Source: DAINPP01 sp036743375 (GTDB lineage: Bacteria > Thermotogota > Thermotogae > MWEM01). Taken from it: a stretch of DNA of 64,000 bases. The position numbers were made by a program, and so were the translations under genes. The notes beneath the pieces are model-generated. The model made no database searches, was not told where the DNA came from, and was given only the letters and a program-made list of their open reading frames with translations. Each line of letters begins with the position of its first letter. Position 1 is the stretch's first letter. This document shows positions 17,691 through 25,729 of the stretch, piece after piece. The stretch is taken from contig DAINPP010000007.1 in assembly GCA_036743375.1 (NCBI GenBank), positions 1 to 64,000 of the forward strand, given 5' to 3'.

Positions 17691-18161
17691 ATGGAGATTA
17701 AATTCACCTTAAATGGAACTGAATATATCAGGGATATCAGAGCGGATATGAGGGCACTTGATTTTATCAGAGATGAAATGAAGATGAAGAGTGTCAAGGA
17801 AGGCTGTGGTGAGGGAGAATGCGGAGCCTGTACCGTCCTGCTGAATGGTGACGCCGTTTGCTCGTGTCTTTTATTTGCCGGAGAACTTGATGGGAAAGTC
17901 ATCATGACCTCCGAGGGATTGGGAACGCCGGACGACATGCATCCAATCCAGAAGGCCTTTGTCGATGAAGGGGGGGTACAATGCGGTTTTTGTACACCGG
18001 GATTTATCCTGTCTACAAAAGCCCTTCTTGATAAAAATCCCGATCCGACGGAAGAGGAGATTAAAAAGGCATTGGAAGGTAATTTATGCAGATGTACCGG
18101 CTATCAGAAGATCATAGACTCGGTAAAACTTGCCGCTAAATTAGTAAGAGAATCTAATTAA
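17691..18161 (+). CDS. 2Fe-2S iron-sulfur subunit of the xanthine dehydrogenase/CO dehydrogenase small-subunit type
   Basis: A 156-residue protein with the full cysteine set of the two-cluster small subunit of molybdenum hydroxylases. The N-terminal plant-ferredoxin-type cluster is seen in GCGEGECGACTVLLNG and a later CSC. The C-terminal cluster is seen in QCGFCTPGF and LCRCTGY. These subunits carry electrons between a molybdopterin subunit and FAD. No gene for a molybdopterin or FAD subunit is next to it: gcvH lies upstream and aspS 21 bases downstream. The partner is therefore unknown. AGGAG lies 7 bases before ATG. Confidence 0.88.
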   Translation: MEIKFTLNGTEYIRDIRADMRALDFIRDEMKMKSVKEGCGEGECGACTVLLNGDAVCSCLLFAGELDGKVIMTSEGLGTPDDMHPIQKAFVDEGGVQCGFCTPGFILSTKALLDKNPDPTEEEIKKALEGNLCRCTGYQKIIDSVKLAAKLVRESN

Positions 18162-18182
18162 ACCACGAGAGGGGATTTATAC

Positions 18183-19961
18183 ATGTTAAAAAGGACACAT
18201 ACATGCGGTGAACTGACTGCAAAAAATGCAGGAGAAAAGATCATTCTTAACGGATGGGTTGATCATAGAAGAGATTTGGGTGGTATTATCTTTACCACGC
18301 TCAGAGACAGATATGGTACGACACAGATTGTTTTCGATCCTGAGAAGGTGGAGCTCATAGAGAAGGCAAAGGCCTTGAGCGGAGAAGACGTTATCGCTGT
18401 CAGCGGAACGGTTATGAGCAGACCGGAGGATGCCGTAAACAAAAGACAGGCGACGGGAGAAATTGAAGTGGATGTGGACGAGCTTGAGATCCTTTCAAAG
18501 TCGGAAACTCCCCCCATATACATCAACATCGAATCGGATACGTCCGAAGAAATGAGACTGAAATACCGATATCTTGATTTGAGAACCAAGCGGATGCAGC
18601 GTAATCTCATGATGAGAAGCAAGATCGTGAAATCTATCAGGGATTACTTTGAAGCGGAACAGTTTGTGGATATAGAAACGCCTGTGCTTTCCAAGAGTTC
18701 TCCCGAAGGGGCAAGGGATTATCTCGTTCCCTCAAGGATTAAACCGGGAAGTTTTTACGCGCTTCCACAGTCACCACAGCTTTATAAACAGCTTTTGATG
18801 GTATCCGGTTACGATAGATACTATCAGATCGTTAAATGCTTCAGAGACGAAGACCTCAGAGCGGACAGACAACCTGAATTTACACAGGTAGACTACGAGA
18901 TGTCCTTTGTAACTGAAGAGGATGTCATTGACTGTACGGAACGGATGCTGAAGAAAGTCTTCAAGGATGCCCTCGATTATGACGTACAGCTTCCGCTGCC
19001 GAGAATAGAATACGATGAGGCGATGGATAAATACGGTTCGGATAAACCGGATACGCGATTTGAAATGCTGATGCAGGATATAACGGGCTGTTTCGAGGGG
19101 ACCTCCTTTGAAGTCGTCAGCGATATCATTGCGGCTGAAGGTGTTGTGAAGGCCATCGTTGTGGAAGGTGCCGCAACCGCTTACAGCAGAAAGGTTATGA
19201 AGGAAATAGAGGATTTTGCCAAGATTTACGGTGCAAAGGGACTGATGAATATAAAGGTGAAGGATGATGAGGTGAAGGCCTCCTTTGCCAAGGCGGTAGA
19301 ACCCGAAGTGATCGAAAAGATCAAAGCGCAGCTCGAACTGAAGGAAGAAGATCTCGCACTCATCATCGCCGGGGACAGGAGAACGGTCAACATATCACTC
19401 GGTGCCCTCAGACTTGAAATAGCGAGAAGAGAGAACCTGATGGACAAGAGCAAGTACAATCTTCTCTGGGTAACACGATTCCCGATGTTTGAGTATTCTG
19501 AAGAAGAGGACCGATATGTGGCACAGCATCATCCGTTCACGATGCCCTTGAAGGAAGATCTGGAAAAGTATGGGGAAGAGGAGCCGCACAAGATAAAGGC
19601 CCTGGCCTATGATGTGGTACTGAACGGCTGGGAACTCGGTGGAGGAAGTATCAGGATACATGATACAACTATTCAGGAAAGGGTCTTTGATCTTCTGAAG
19701 ATCGACAGGGTTACGCAGAAGGAAAAATTTGGCTATTTACTTGAAGCCTTTAAATACGGCGTTCCACCTCATGGGGGCTGTGCACTTGGTCTCGATCGAA
19801 TGGTATCACTCATGCTCGGTGAAAACAATATCAGGGACGTTATCGCGTTCCCGAAGACAACGAGTGCCACCTGTTTGATGACTTCCGCCCCATCATCCGT
19901 AGATGATGCGCAGTTGCATGACTTGAACATAAGAATAGAAAAATCACAAAAGAGTTCATAA
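18183..19961 (+). CDS. aspS: Aspartyl-tRNA synthetase
   Basis: A 592-residue class IIb synthetase of the bacterial type, with an N-terminal OB fold (TCGELTAKNAGEKIILNGWVDHRRDLGG), a catalytic core, and the GAD insertion domain typical of bacterial AspRS (about 285-420). Motif 2 is seen in KCFRDEDLRADRQPEFTQVD and motif 3 in GLDRMVSLMLGE. It charges tRNA-Asp, or tRNA-Asp plus tRNA-Asn if the organism uses the indirect route. AGAGGGGA precedes the ATG. STAS follows after 26 bases. Confidence 0.97.
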   Translation: MLKRTHTCGELTAKNAGEKIILNGWVDHRRDLGGIIFTTLRDRYGTTQIVFDPEKVELIEKAKALSGEDVIAVSGTVMSRPEDAVNKRQATGEIEVDVDELEILSKSETPPIYINIESDTSEEMRLKYRYLDLRTKRMQRNLMMRSKIVKSIRDYFEAEQFVDIETPVLSKSSPEGARDYLVPSRIKPGSFYALPQSPQLYKQLLMVSGYDRYYQIVKCFRDEDLRADRQPEFTQVDYEMSFVTEEDVIDCTERMLKKVFKDALDYDVQLPLPRIEYDEAMDKYGSDKPDTRFEMLMQDITGCFEGTSFEVVSDIIAAEGVVKAIVVEGAATAYSRKVMKEIEDFAKIYGAKGLMNIKVKDDEVKASFAKAVEPEVIEKIKAQLELKEEDLALIIAGDRRTVNISLGALRLEIARRENLMDKSKYNLLWVTRFPMFEYSEEEDRYVAQHHPFTMPLKEDLEKYGEEEPHKIKALAYDVVLNGWELGGGSIRIHDTTIQERVFDLLKIDRVTQKEKFGYLLEAFKYGVPPHGGCALGLDRMVSLMLGENNIRDVIAFPKTTSATCLMTSAPSSVDDAQLHDLNIRIEKSQKSS

Positions 19962-19987
19962 ATAAAAACTTTGAGGAGGATGAGTTT

Positions 19988-20323
19988 ATGAATGATCTGA
20001 ATTTTGAATCAAGGGATAGTAATGGTATCAGAATAATCAAGATAAGTGGAGATATTGATGCCTATCATTCTCCCAAGCTGAAGGAGCAGATGGAAGAGGT
20101 TGTGAAAGGTGATTTGAAGATGATCATTCTTGACTTCAGTGAGGTTCCTTACATCGATAGTGCAGGTCTTGGTACGCTTGTTTCCATACTGAGAGAAACG
20201 AGAAATTACCAGAAAGAGTTAAAGATCGCCGGTCTCAGAAAGAACATCAAGAGGATCTTTGAGATGACCCGGCTGGATAATATCTTCAAGATATATGATA
20301 CAATAGAAGAAGCTGAGAAATGA
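19988..20323 (+). CDS. STAS-domain anti-sigma-factor antagonist
   Basis: A 111-residue single STAS domain of the SpoIIAA/RsbV type. The phospho-acceptor serine is in YIDSAGLGTLVSIL; the N-terminus has IRIIKISGDIDAYHSPKLKE. Such proteins bind and release an anti-sigma kinase according to serine phosphorylation. No anti-sigma kinase or sigma gene is adjacent; the place next to cmk, ispH and rpsA looks conserved in Thermotogota. GAGGAGG lies before ATG, and its stop codon overlaps the cmk start (ATGA). Confidence 0.88.
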   Translation: MNDLNFESRDSNGIRIIKISGDIDAYHSPKLKEQMEEVVKGDLKMIILDFSEVPYIDSAGLGTLVSILRETRNYQKELKIAGLRKNIKRIFEMTRLDNIFKIYDTIEEAEK

Positions 20324-20982
20324 GCGGAAGCTTTTCAGTTGCGATAGATGGACCGGCTGGATCCGGTAAGAGTAGTATTTCAAATGCGGTATGCGAGTCC
20401 TTCGGTTTCCTGCACTTTGACAGCGGGGCTTGCTACAGGGCGATAGCCTATTATTTTTTATCAAGAGGTATAAATAATATAAAAGAGGTGGAGAGTACTG
20501 ATCTCCCCCCTCTTGTTAAATTTAAGTATTCGGACGGGATTGTTTATATCAACGATAGAAAGCTCGGTGAAGAGATAAGAACTCCGGAGGTCAGTATGTT
20601 TACTTCCGATATTTCTACTCTCGCGAATGTCAGGGAGTTTGTCACCGACAGTATTCGTGATATGGTTGACGGAAAACAGGTGGTAATGGATGGCAGGGAT
20701 ATAGGGACAGTTGTTTTGCCCGATGCGGATTTGAAGATATTCCTTACTGCGACGGCTGAGGAGAGAGCCTGTCGGAGGCTTAAGGAATGGGATGGACAGG
20801 GTATTGAGATAGAATTTGAAAAGGTTGTTGAAGAGATAAAGCGTAGAGATGAACAGGATACTTCGAGAACACTTTCGCCGTTAAAACCTGCAACAGATTC
20901 TGTTATAGTCGACACGACATCATTGTCTTTTGATGAGGTTGTCAATAAGATAAGCGAATTAATCAGACGGAGAAAAGGGTGA
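20320..20982 (+). CDS. cmk: Cytidylate kinase
   Basis: A 220-residue P-loop kinase that phosphorylates CMP and dCMP. The P-loop is GPAGSGKSS near residue 9, and the CMP-binding segment is MDGRDIGTVVLPDADLKIFL. The ATG overlaps the STAS stop by four bases. The TGA stop lies within the likely ribosome site of ispH, so the two are coupled. The shift in frame between cmk and ispH rules out a simple fusion. Confidence 0.95.
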   Translation: MSGSFSVAIDGPAGSGKSSISNAVCESFGFLHFDSGACYRAIAYYFLSRGINNIKEVESTDLPPLVKFKYSDGIVYINDRKLGEEIRTPEVSMFTSDISTLANVREFVTDSIRDMVDGKQVVMDGRDIGTVVLPDADLKIFLTATAEERACRRLKEWDGQGIEIEFEKVVEEIKRRDEQDTSRTLSPLKPATDSVIVDTTSLSFDEVVNKISELIRRRKG

Positions 20983-20989
20983 TCCGGTA

Positions 20990-21853
20990 ATTATTATTCA
21001 TAAGACTGAAAATATAGGGTTCTGTTTTGGTGTACAACGGGCCATTTCGATGGCCGAATCTCTGCTCGCTGAACATGGGGAGATTTATGTGACCGGGGAT
21101 CTTGTTCATAATTCGGTTGTTATGGAGAGACTGGAGCGCATTGGAATGAAAATCCTTGATGGTAGAGCGCTCCCTTATGATTCTGTTGTTCTGATCCAGG
21201 CACATGGAGCACCTGAAGAGCTTGTGGCAAAATTGGAGCGGAACGGAAATGAGATCGTTGACGGCACTTGTCCGATTGTGAAGAAAAGTTTTCATACGGT
21301 TGTGGAAACGGGACGGTCAGGCAGTATAAATCTTGTATTTGGTAAAAAGACACATCCCGAGATGATTGCCCTGAAGAGTATGGCTCCCGATGCCGAAATC
21401 TTTGAAGATATGGCATCCCTTGAGTCGATTTTAAGCAATGTTGCTTCAGAAAGGGACAGGAGTTATGTCTTTACGGCTCAGACAACCAAACCGCTTTCCG
21501 TGTTTTCGGAGTATGCGGCAAAGATAACTTCATCTCTGTTTATGTTTCAGCGCGTTATAGTGTATAATACCATTTGTGATGCCACGATTTCCAGAGAAAA
21601 AGAAATCAGAGATAAGGCTTTGGAAACCGATTGTGTTGTTATAATCGGTGGGGAAAAGAGCTCCAATACCAGAAAGCTTTACGAAATAGCCCGGTCTGTG
21701 AATGAAAATTCCTTCCTGGTACACGGCATTGAGGATGTTGAAGAATTAAGGGAAAAAATATTTCAATTTAACACGGTGGTTCTGGGGAGCGGAACATCTA
21801 CCCCCCTGCTACAGGTTGAAGAGATTCAAAATTATATATCAAGTGGAATGTAG
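20990..21853 (+). CDS. ispH: 4-hydroxy-3-methylbut-2-enyl diphosphate reductase, with probable AUU start
   Basis: About 287 residues. The last enzyme of the MEP isoprenoid route, making IPP and DMAPP with a 4Fe-4S cluster held by three cysteines: NIGFCFGVQRA, DGTCPIVKK and NTICDATISREKE. The first cysteine lies near residue 12 in the family. The open frame begins after a TAA at 20960 and holds no ATG, GTG or TTG before that motif; the only candidates are ATT codons at 20990, 20993 and 20996. GGGTGATCC at 20977-20985, complementary to the 16S 3' end, supports ATT 20990. ATG 21050 would delete the first cluster cysteine. Lies between cmk and rpsA. Confidence 0.9.
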   Translation: MIIHKTENIGFCFGVQRAISMAESLLAEHGEIYVTGDLVHNSVVMERLERIGMKILDGRALPYDSVVLIQAHGAPEELVAKLERNGNEIVDGTCPIVKKSFHTVVETGRSGSINLVFGKKTHPEMIALKSMAPDAEIFEDMASLESILSNVASERDRSYVFTAQTTKPLSVFSEYAAKITSSLFMFQRVIVYNTICDATISREKEIRDKALETDCVVIIGGEKSSNTRKLYEIARSVNENSFLVHGIEDVEELREKIFQFNTVVLGSGTSTPLLQVEEIQNYISSGM

Positions 21854-21868
21854 GAGGTTGGCAAACGT

Positions 21869-23581
21869 ATGGTCGACAGTAATGGCAGTCAGGAAATTAC
21901 AAACATGGCAGAAGCCATGGAAAGAATTGAAAGAGATGACAGTTTTGTAGGAAACCCTAAAAAGGGATCTTTGATTACCGTTGAGGTAGTTGAAACACAT
22001 GATAATGAGCTCGTTGTGGAATTTGGTGCAAAGAGCGAAGGAATGATTCAGAGAGAACAGCTTGTAAAGCCCCTTTCTGAATACCAGCCTGGAGATAAGA
22101 TTGATGGTGTAATTACTTACATAAATGAAGATGATGGTATCATCAGAATCTCCGAAAAGCAGAGAGCTATGAGAGAGGTTCTCAACAATCTTAAGACATA
22201 CCAGAAGGAAGGCACAGTTATCAAAGGTGTTGTTCAGTCAAAGAATAAGGGTGGATATGTTGTAAAGATTTTTGGTGTCATGCAGGCATTCCTTCCTACA
22301 AGCCATTCAATGCTCGACAAAAATGCAGATGTTGAAGGCATGGAAATGGACTTCGAAATCATTGACCTCAGATACAGGAGAAAGGGAACGCCACCCAACG
22401 TTGTTCTCTCAAGAAAGAGACTTCAGGAAAAGGTTATCGGAGACTTTATGGATAAGATCTCCGAGGGGAAGGTTGTTGAAGGAAGAGTAGAAGGAATCGA
22501 GAAGTTTGGCGTATTTGTAGATCTCGGACCGGTTACAGGGCTTATTCCGAGATCTGAACTGACTTATGACAGAGAACTTGAACCGTCAGATGTCGTCGAT
22601 ATCAACGATCCGATCAACGTGGTCGTTCTCAAGGTTGACGAAAAGTCGAACAAGATCACACTCAGCAGAAAGAAATTACAGCCGGATCCATGGACAGGTA
22701 TCGAGGCAAAGTATCCAACTGGTTCCAGGGTAAAGGGAGAAGTTATCAGAATCCTTCCGTTTGGTTTTGTCGTCAAGATTGAACCGGGTCTCGAAGGACT
22801 TGTACATACTTCCGAAATCTTCTGGACGAACAGGAGAATGGATATCCGAGCGGTTGTTCAGGAAGGCGAACAGGTAGAAGTTGAAGTAATTGGGATAGAT
22901 AAGGATAAGAGAAAGGTTTCACTCAGCCTTAAGAAGGTTAAGGGAAATCCGTGGGAGGATGTTGCAAAGAAGTTCCCGGTTGGACAGGTCTTTGATGCTA
23001 AAGTTGTAAAGATCCTTCCGAGCGGTTTAATCGCTGAACTCGAAGACGGTATTTCCGGATTCGTTCATGTGACAGAACTTTCCTGGAATTTCCTTGACAA
23101 TATCGAAGATTCCTATAAGGTTGGAGATGCCGTCAAGGTTTATGTAATGGAGGTTCTTCCTGAGGAACAGAGAATCAGACTCAGCATCAGAAATGTCATT
23201 GAAGATCCTTGGAAGAGGGCCAGTGAAGAACTCCAGAAGGGAAATGCCGTTACGGGGAAGGTCGTAAGACTTTCCAATACCGGTGCAACGGTCATGCTCG
23301 ATGATTACAACATCGAAGCGTTCCTCCCCGTCAGTCAGATCTCGGTACAGCGTGTAGAAAAGCCTGAGGATGTACTCAATACCGGGGATGAAATCAGTGC
23401 AAAGGTTGTAAGAACCGTCTATGAACCGGAGAAGGAAAGAAGAAACATGGTCATCTCCATCAAGCAGAAGGAAAGCGATGCCGAGAAAAACGATTACGAA
23501 CAGTACATGGGTTCGGACGAATCAGGCGTTACGCTTGCTGAAAAAATAAAACAGAAGGAAGAAGAGAAAGAAGAGGAATAA
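21869..23581 (+). CDS. rpsA: 30S ribosomal protein S1
   Basis: A 570-residue protein built of consecutive S1 RNA-binding repeats. Clear repeat starts include GSLITVEVVETHDNELVVEFG, GTVIKGVVQSKNKGGYVVKI, GKVVEGRVEGIEKFGVFVDLG, GSRVKGEVIRILPFGFVVKI, GQVFDAKVVKILPSGLIAEL and NAVTGKVVRLSNTGATVML, so six repeats. S1 recruits mRNA to the 30S subunit. AGGAGGT precedes ATG 21869, 15 bases after ispH. The tail is Glu/Lys-rich, and the der gene starts three bases after the stop. Confidence 0.95.
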   Translation: MVDSNGSQEITNMAEAMERIERDDSFVGNPKKGSLITVEVVETHDNELVVEFGAKSEGMIQREQLVKPLSEYQPGDKIDGVITYINEDDGIIRISEKQRAMREVLNNLKTYQKEGTVIKGVVQSKNKGGYVVKIFGVMQAFLPTSHSMLDKNADVEGMEMDFEIIDLRYRRKGTPPNVVLSRKRLQEKVIGDFMDKISEGKVVEGRVEGIEKFGVFVDLGPVTGLIPRSELTYDRELEPSDVVDINDPINVVVLKVDEKSNKITLSRKKLQPDPWTGIEAKYPTGSRVKGEVIRILPFGFVVKIEPGLEGLVHTSEIFWTNRRMDIRAVVQEGEQVEVEVIGIDKDKRKVSLSLKKVKGNPWEDVAKKFPVGQVFDAKVVKILPSGLIAELEDGISGFVHVTELSWNFLDNIEDSYKVGDAVKVYVMEVLPEEQRIRLSIRNVIEDPWKRASEELQKGNAVTGKVVRLSNTGATVMLDDYNIEAFLPVSQISVQRVEKPEDVLNTGDEISAKVVRTVYEPEKERRNMVISIKQKESDAEKNDYEQYMGSDESGVTLAEKIKQKEEEKEEE

Positions 23582-23583
23582 TA

Positions 23584-24966
23584 GTGAAAAAGAAAATGCC
23601 TGCAGTACATATATTAGGGAAACCTAATGTCGGAAAATCAACGCTTTTTAATCGACTGATAAAGAGGAAAAAGGCAATCGTTGATGACGTTCCCGGAGTA
23701 ACGAGGGATGCTGTGGTGGGAGAGGTCCGATTTGATGATCGGACCTTTTCTCTTATAGACACCTGTGGCCTTTTTGGCGATCCGGATGGCATAATAGAAG
23801 AGAAAATGTGGGACATGGCGACGAAAGATGTGGATGCGGCCGATCTGGTTCTTTTTATTGTAGATGGCTCCACCCCACCGACCAGTGAGGACTTTAAGGT
23901 TGTTGAGTTCATTCGCTCAAAGGGGATACATCCCTTGCTCGTTGCGAACAAGGCTGAAAGTGAAAAAAAATATGTAGAGAATCTCGCCGAGCTTTATCAG
24001 CTCGGAATGGGTGATCCGATACAGATTTCCGCTGCACACGGTTATGGTGTTTACGATCTCTGTGAAGAGATCCTTGAGAAACTGAAGGACAAATTCGAAC
24101 TCTATGCCGATCAGGAAACAGACGATGATGAGGAAGAGATCCTTGAAGAAGAAAGTATGCCGAATATTGCCATCGTCGGGAAACCCAACGTCGGGAAATC
24201 CTCCCTCTTTAACGAACTGCTTCAGAAAGAAAGAAGCATGGTTACGGATATAGCGGGTACGACAAGGGATACGATTGATGACGAGATCGAATTGTACGGC
24301 AGGAAGTATAATCTGATAGATACCGCCGGAATCAGGAGAAAAAACAGGGTCAAGTATTATACGATCGAAAGCTACAGTATTCTGAGGGCACAGCAGGCCA
24401 TCGAGCGGTCGGATGTCTGTGTTGTGATGATGGATGTGAACGAACGGATCTCCGATCAGGATAAAAAGATAGCGGGTTTCGTTGAAAATGCCGGAAAGGC
24501 CTGTGTACTCGTTTTTAATAAATGTGATCTTCTGTCTGAGAGGGATAAGGAACAGCTTTACCCTGAGATACGTGAGGATGTGGATATCGATTTCTATTTC
24601 CTGCCTTATTCAAAGACCGTGTTTATTTCCGCAACGGAGAGAACGGGGATCAAGAAGTTGTTTGAGGCAATCGATGAGGCCTACAATTCCTTTTCATTAG
24701 AATTTTCTACCGGAGCAATCAATGCGGCTCTTGAACGGATCAACATTCTGGTCCCGCCACCATCCCCGAAGGGGAAACGTATCAAGCTGTATTATGCCAC
24801 TCAGGTCTCGACGAAACCACCGGTTATACAGATATTCTGTAATTATCCCGAACTAATTCCGGATAATTACAAGAAGGCTATAAAAAAGAACCTGAGAAAA
24901 TTTCTCGGACCGATGCCGGGTAGCCCCTTGTTCTTAAAATTTGTGAGCAGGAGGAAAGATAAATGA
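23584..24966 (+). CDS. der: Ribosome-associated GTPase Der (EngA)
   Basis: A 460-residue protein with two tandem GTPase domains and a C-terminal KH-like domain, a layout unique to Der, which acts in 50S assembly. P-loops are GKPNVGKSTLFNRL near residue 12 and GKPNVGKSSLFNEL near 200, each followed by a DxxG (DTCG, DTAG) and an NKxD-type motif (NKCD in the second). The first domain has NKAE in place of NKxD. Start GTG 23584; ATG 23596 is a possible alternative. Stop overlaps the plsY start. Confidence 0.95.
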   Translation: MKKKMPAVHILGKPNVGKSTLFNRLIKRKKAIVDDVPGVTRDAVVGEVRFDDRTFSLIDTCGLFGDPDGIIEEKMWDMATKDVDAADLVLFIVDGSTPPTSEDFKVVEFIRSKGIHPLLVANKAESEKKYVENLAELYQLGMGDPIQISAAHGYGVYDLCEEILEKLKDKFELYADQETDDDEEEILEEESMPNIAIVGKPNVGKSSLFNELLQKERSMVTDIAGTTRDTIDDEIELYGRKYNLIDTAGIRRKNRVKYYTIESYSILRAQQAIERSDVCVVMMDVNERISDQDKKIAGFVENAGKACVLVFNKCDLLSERDKEQLYPEIREDVDIDFYFLPYSKTVFISATERTGIKKLFEAIDEAYNSFSLEFSTGAINAALERINILVPPPSPKGKRIKLYYATQVSTKPPVIQIFCNYPELIPDNYKKAIKKNLRKFLGPMPGSPLFLKFVSRRKDK

Positions 24967-25559
24967 TAAACATCTTCTATGTTGTATTACTGTATATTTG
25001 CGGTTCTATCCCGTTCAGTTATATCGTCCCGATGAAAATGAAGGGAATTGATATCCGAACGGTGGGTTCCGGAAATATCGGAGCGACAAATGTCTTAAGG
25101 GGTTGTGGCCTAAAGATTGGGATCGTGTGTCTGATACTGGATGCATTGAAGGCCTTCATTCCCCTGATGCTGATGAGATATGTCTTTATCCCCGCCGATC
25201 CCAATCTTTCGGTATGGCTTTCGGTAGCTGCCTTTGCGGCAATCCTCGGACATGATTTTTCTATCTTCATGAAATTTGCCGGAGGTAAAGGGGTATCTTC
25301 TACCATGGGGGTCTTCTTTGCCATTCATCCGATTTCCGGACTTGTTTTCTTTACGCTGGGATTGACTATCGCGCTGACCACAAGGGTTATGTCACTGGCT
25401 TCAATCGTCGCAATGATGGTAGCCACTATCTGTATATTCTTTCTCGTGGATCAGCCGGCATTCTGGATCTTATATATCTGTATGACGTTATTCTCGGTTT
25501 ACAGACACAGGGGGAATATCAGACGACTGATAAAAGGGAATGAGAATAAATTCATGTAA
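24963..25559 (+). CDS. plsY: Acyl-phosphate:glycerol-3-phosphate acyltransferase
   Basis: A 198-residue integral membrane protein with about five helices. Conserved PlsY loops are GSGNIGATNVLR near residue 35 and FAGGKGVSSTMG near 100. It makes lysophosphatidic acid from acyl-phosphate and glycerol-3-phosphate, the first step of membrane phospholipid synthesis. The ATG overlaps the der stop (ATGA), and a terminator follows 10 bases after its stop. Confidence 0.95.
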   Translation: MINIFYVVLLYICGSIPFSYIVPMKMKGIDIRTVGSGNIGATNVLRGCGLKIGIVCLILDALKAFIPLMLMRYVFIPADPNLSVWLSVAAFAAILGHDFSIFMKFAGGKGVSSTMGVFFAIHPISGLVFFTLGLTIALTTRVMSLASIVAMMVATICIFFLVDQPAFWILYICMTLFSVYRHRGNIRRLIKGNENKFM

Positions 25560-25568
25560 TAACCGTTT

Positions 25569-25612
25569 AAAAAGGTGGACTATCTCTTTATGGGATGTTC
25601 CACCTTTTTTTA
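25569..25612 (+). terminator. Rho-independent terminator after plsY
   Basis: Arms 25569-25579 and 25599-25609 form an 11-bp stem including the AAAAAGGTGGA/TCCACCTTTTT pairing, ending in a T-run. A short inner stem may close the 19-base loop. Confidence 0.85.
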
Positions 25613-25625
25613 TGCCTTTTTTTCA

Positions 25626-25634
25626 TGATATAAT
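25626..25634 (+). promoter_or_regulatory. Extended -10 promoter of glgX
   Basis: TGATATAAT with TATAAT at 25629-25634, a perfect extended -10. It lies 95 bases before the glgX ATG, leaving a leader of about 90 bases in which no known riboswitch is seen. Confidence 0.55.
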
Positions 25635-25729
25635 GAACGGTGTATCAGTGAAAACCGATGAGAAACCAAATTCCTCTCCTTTTGTTTGAGATAATGTTTG
25701 CCGGGGATTGTTCGGCACGGAGGTAAACA

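Noticed and set aside
20960..21060. cmk-ispH bifunctional fusion by programmed +1 frameshift
   Set aside because: No slippery motif such as CTT TGA at the cmk stop, and the ribosome site before the ATT codons offers a simpler reading.
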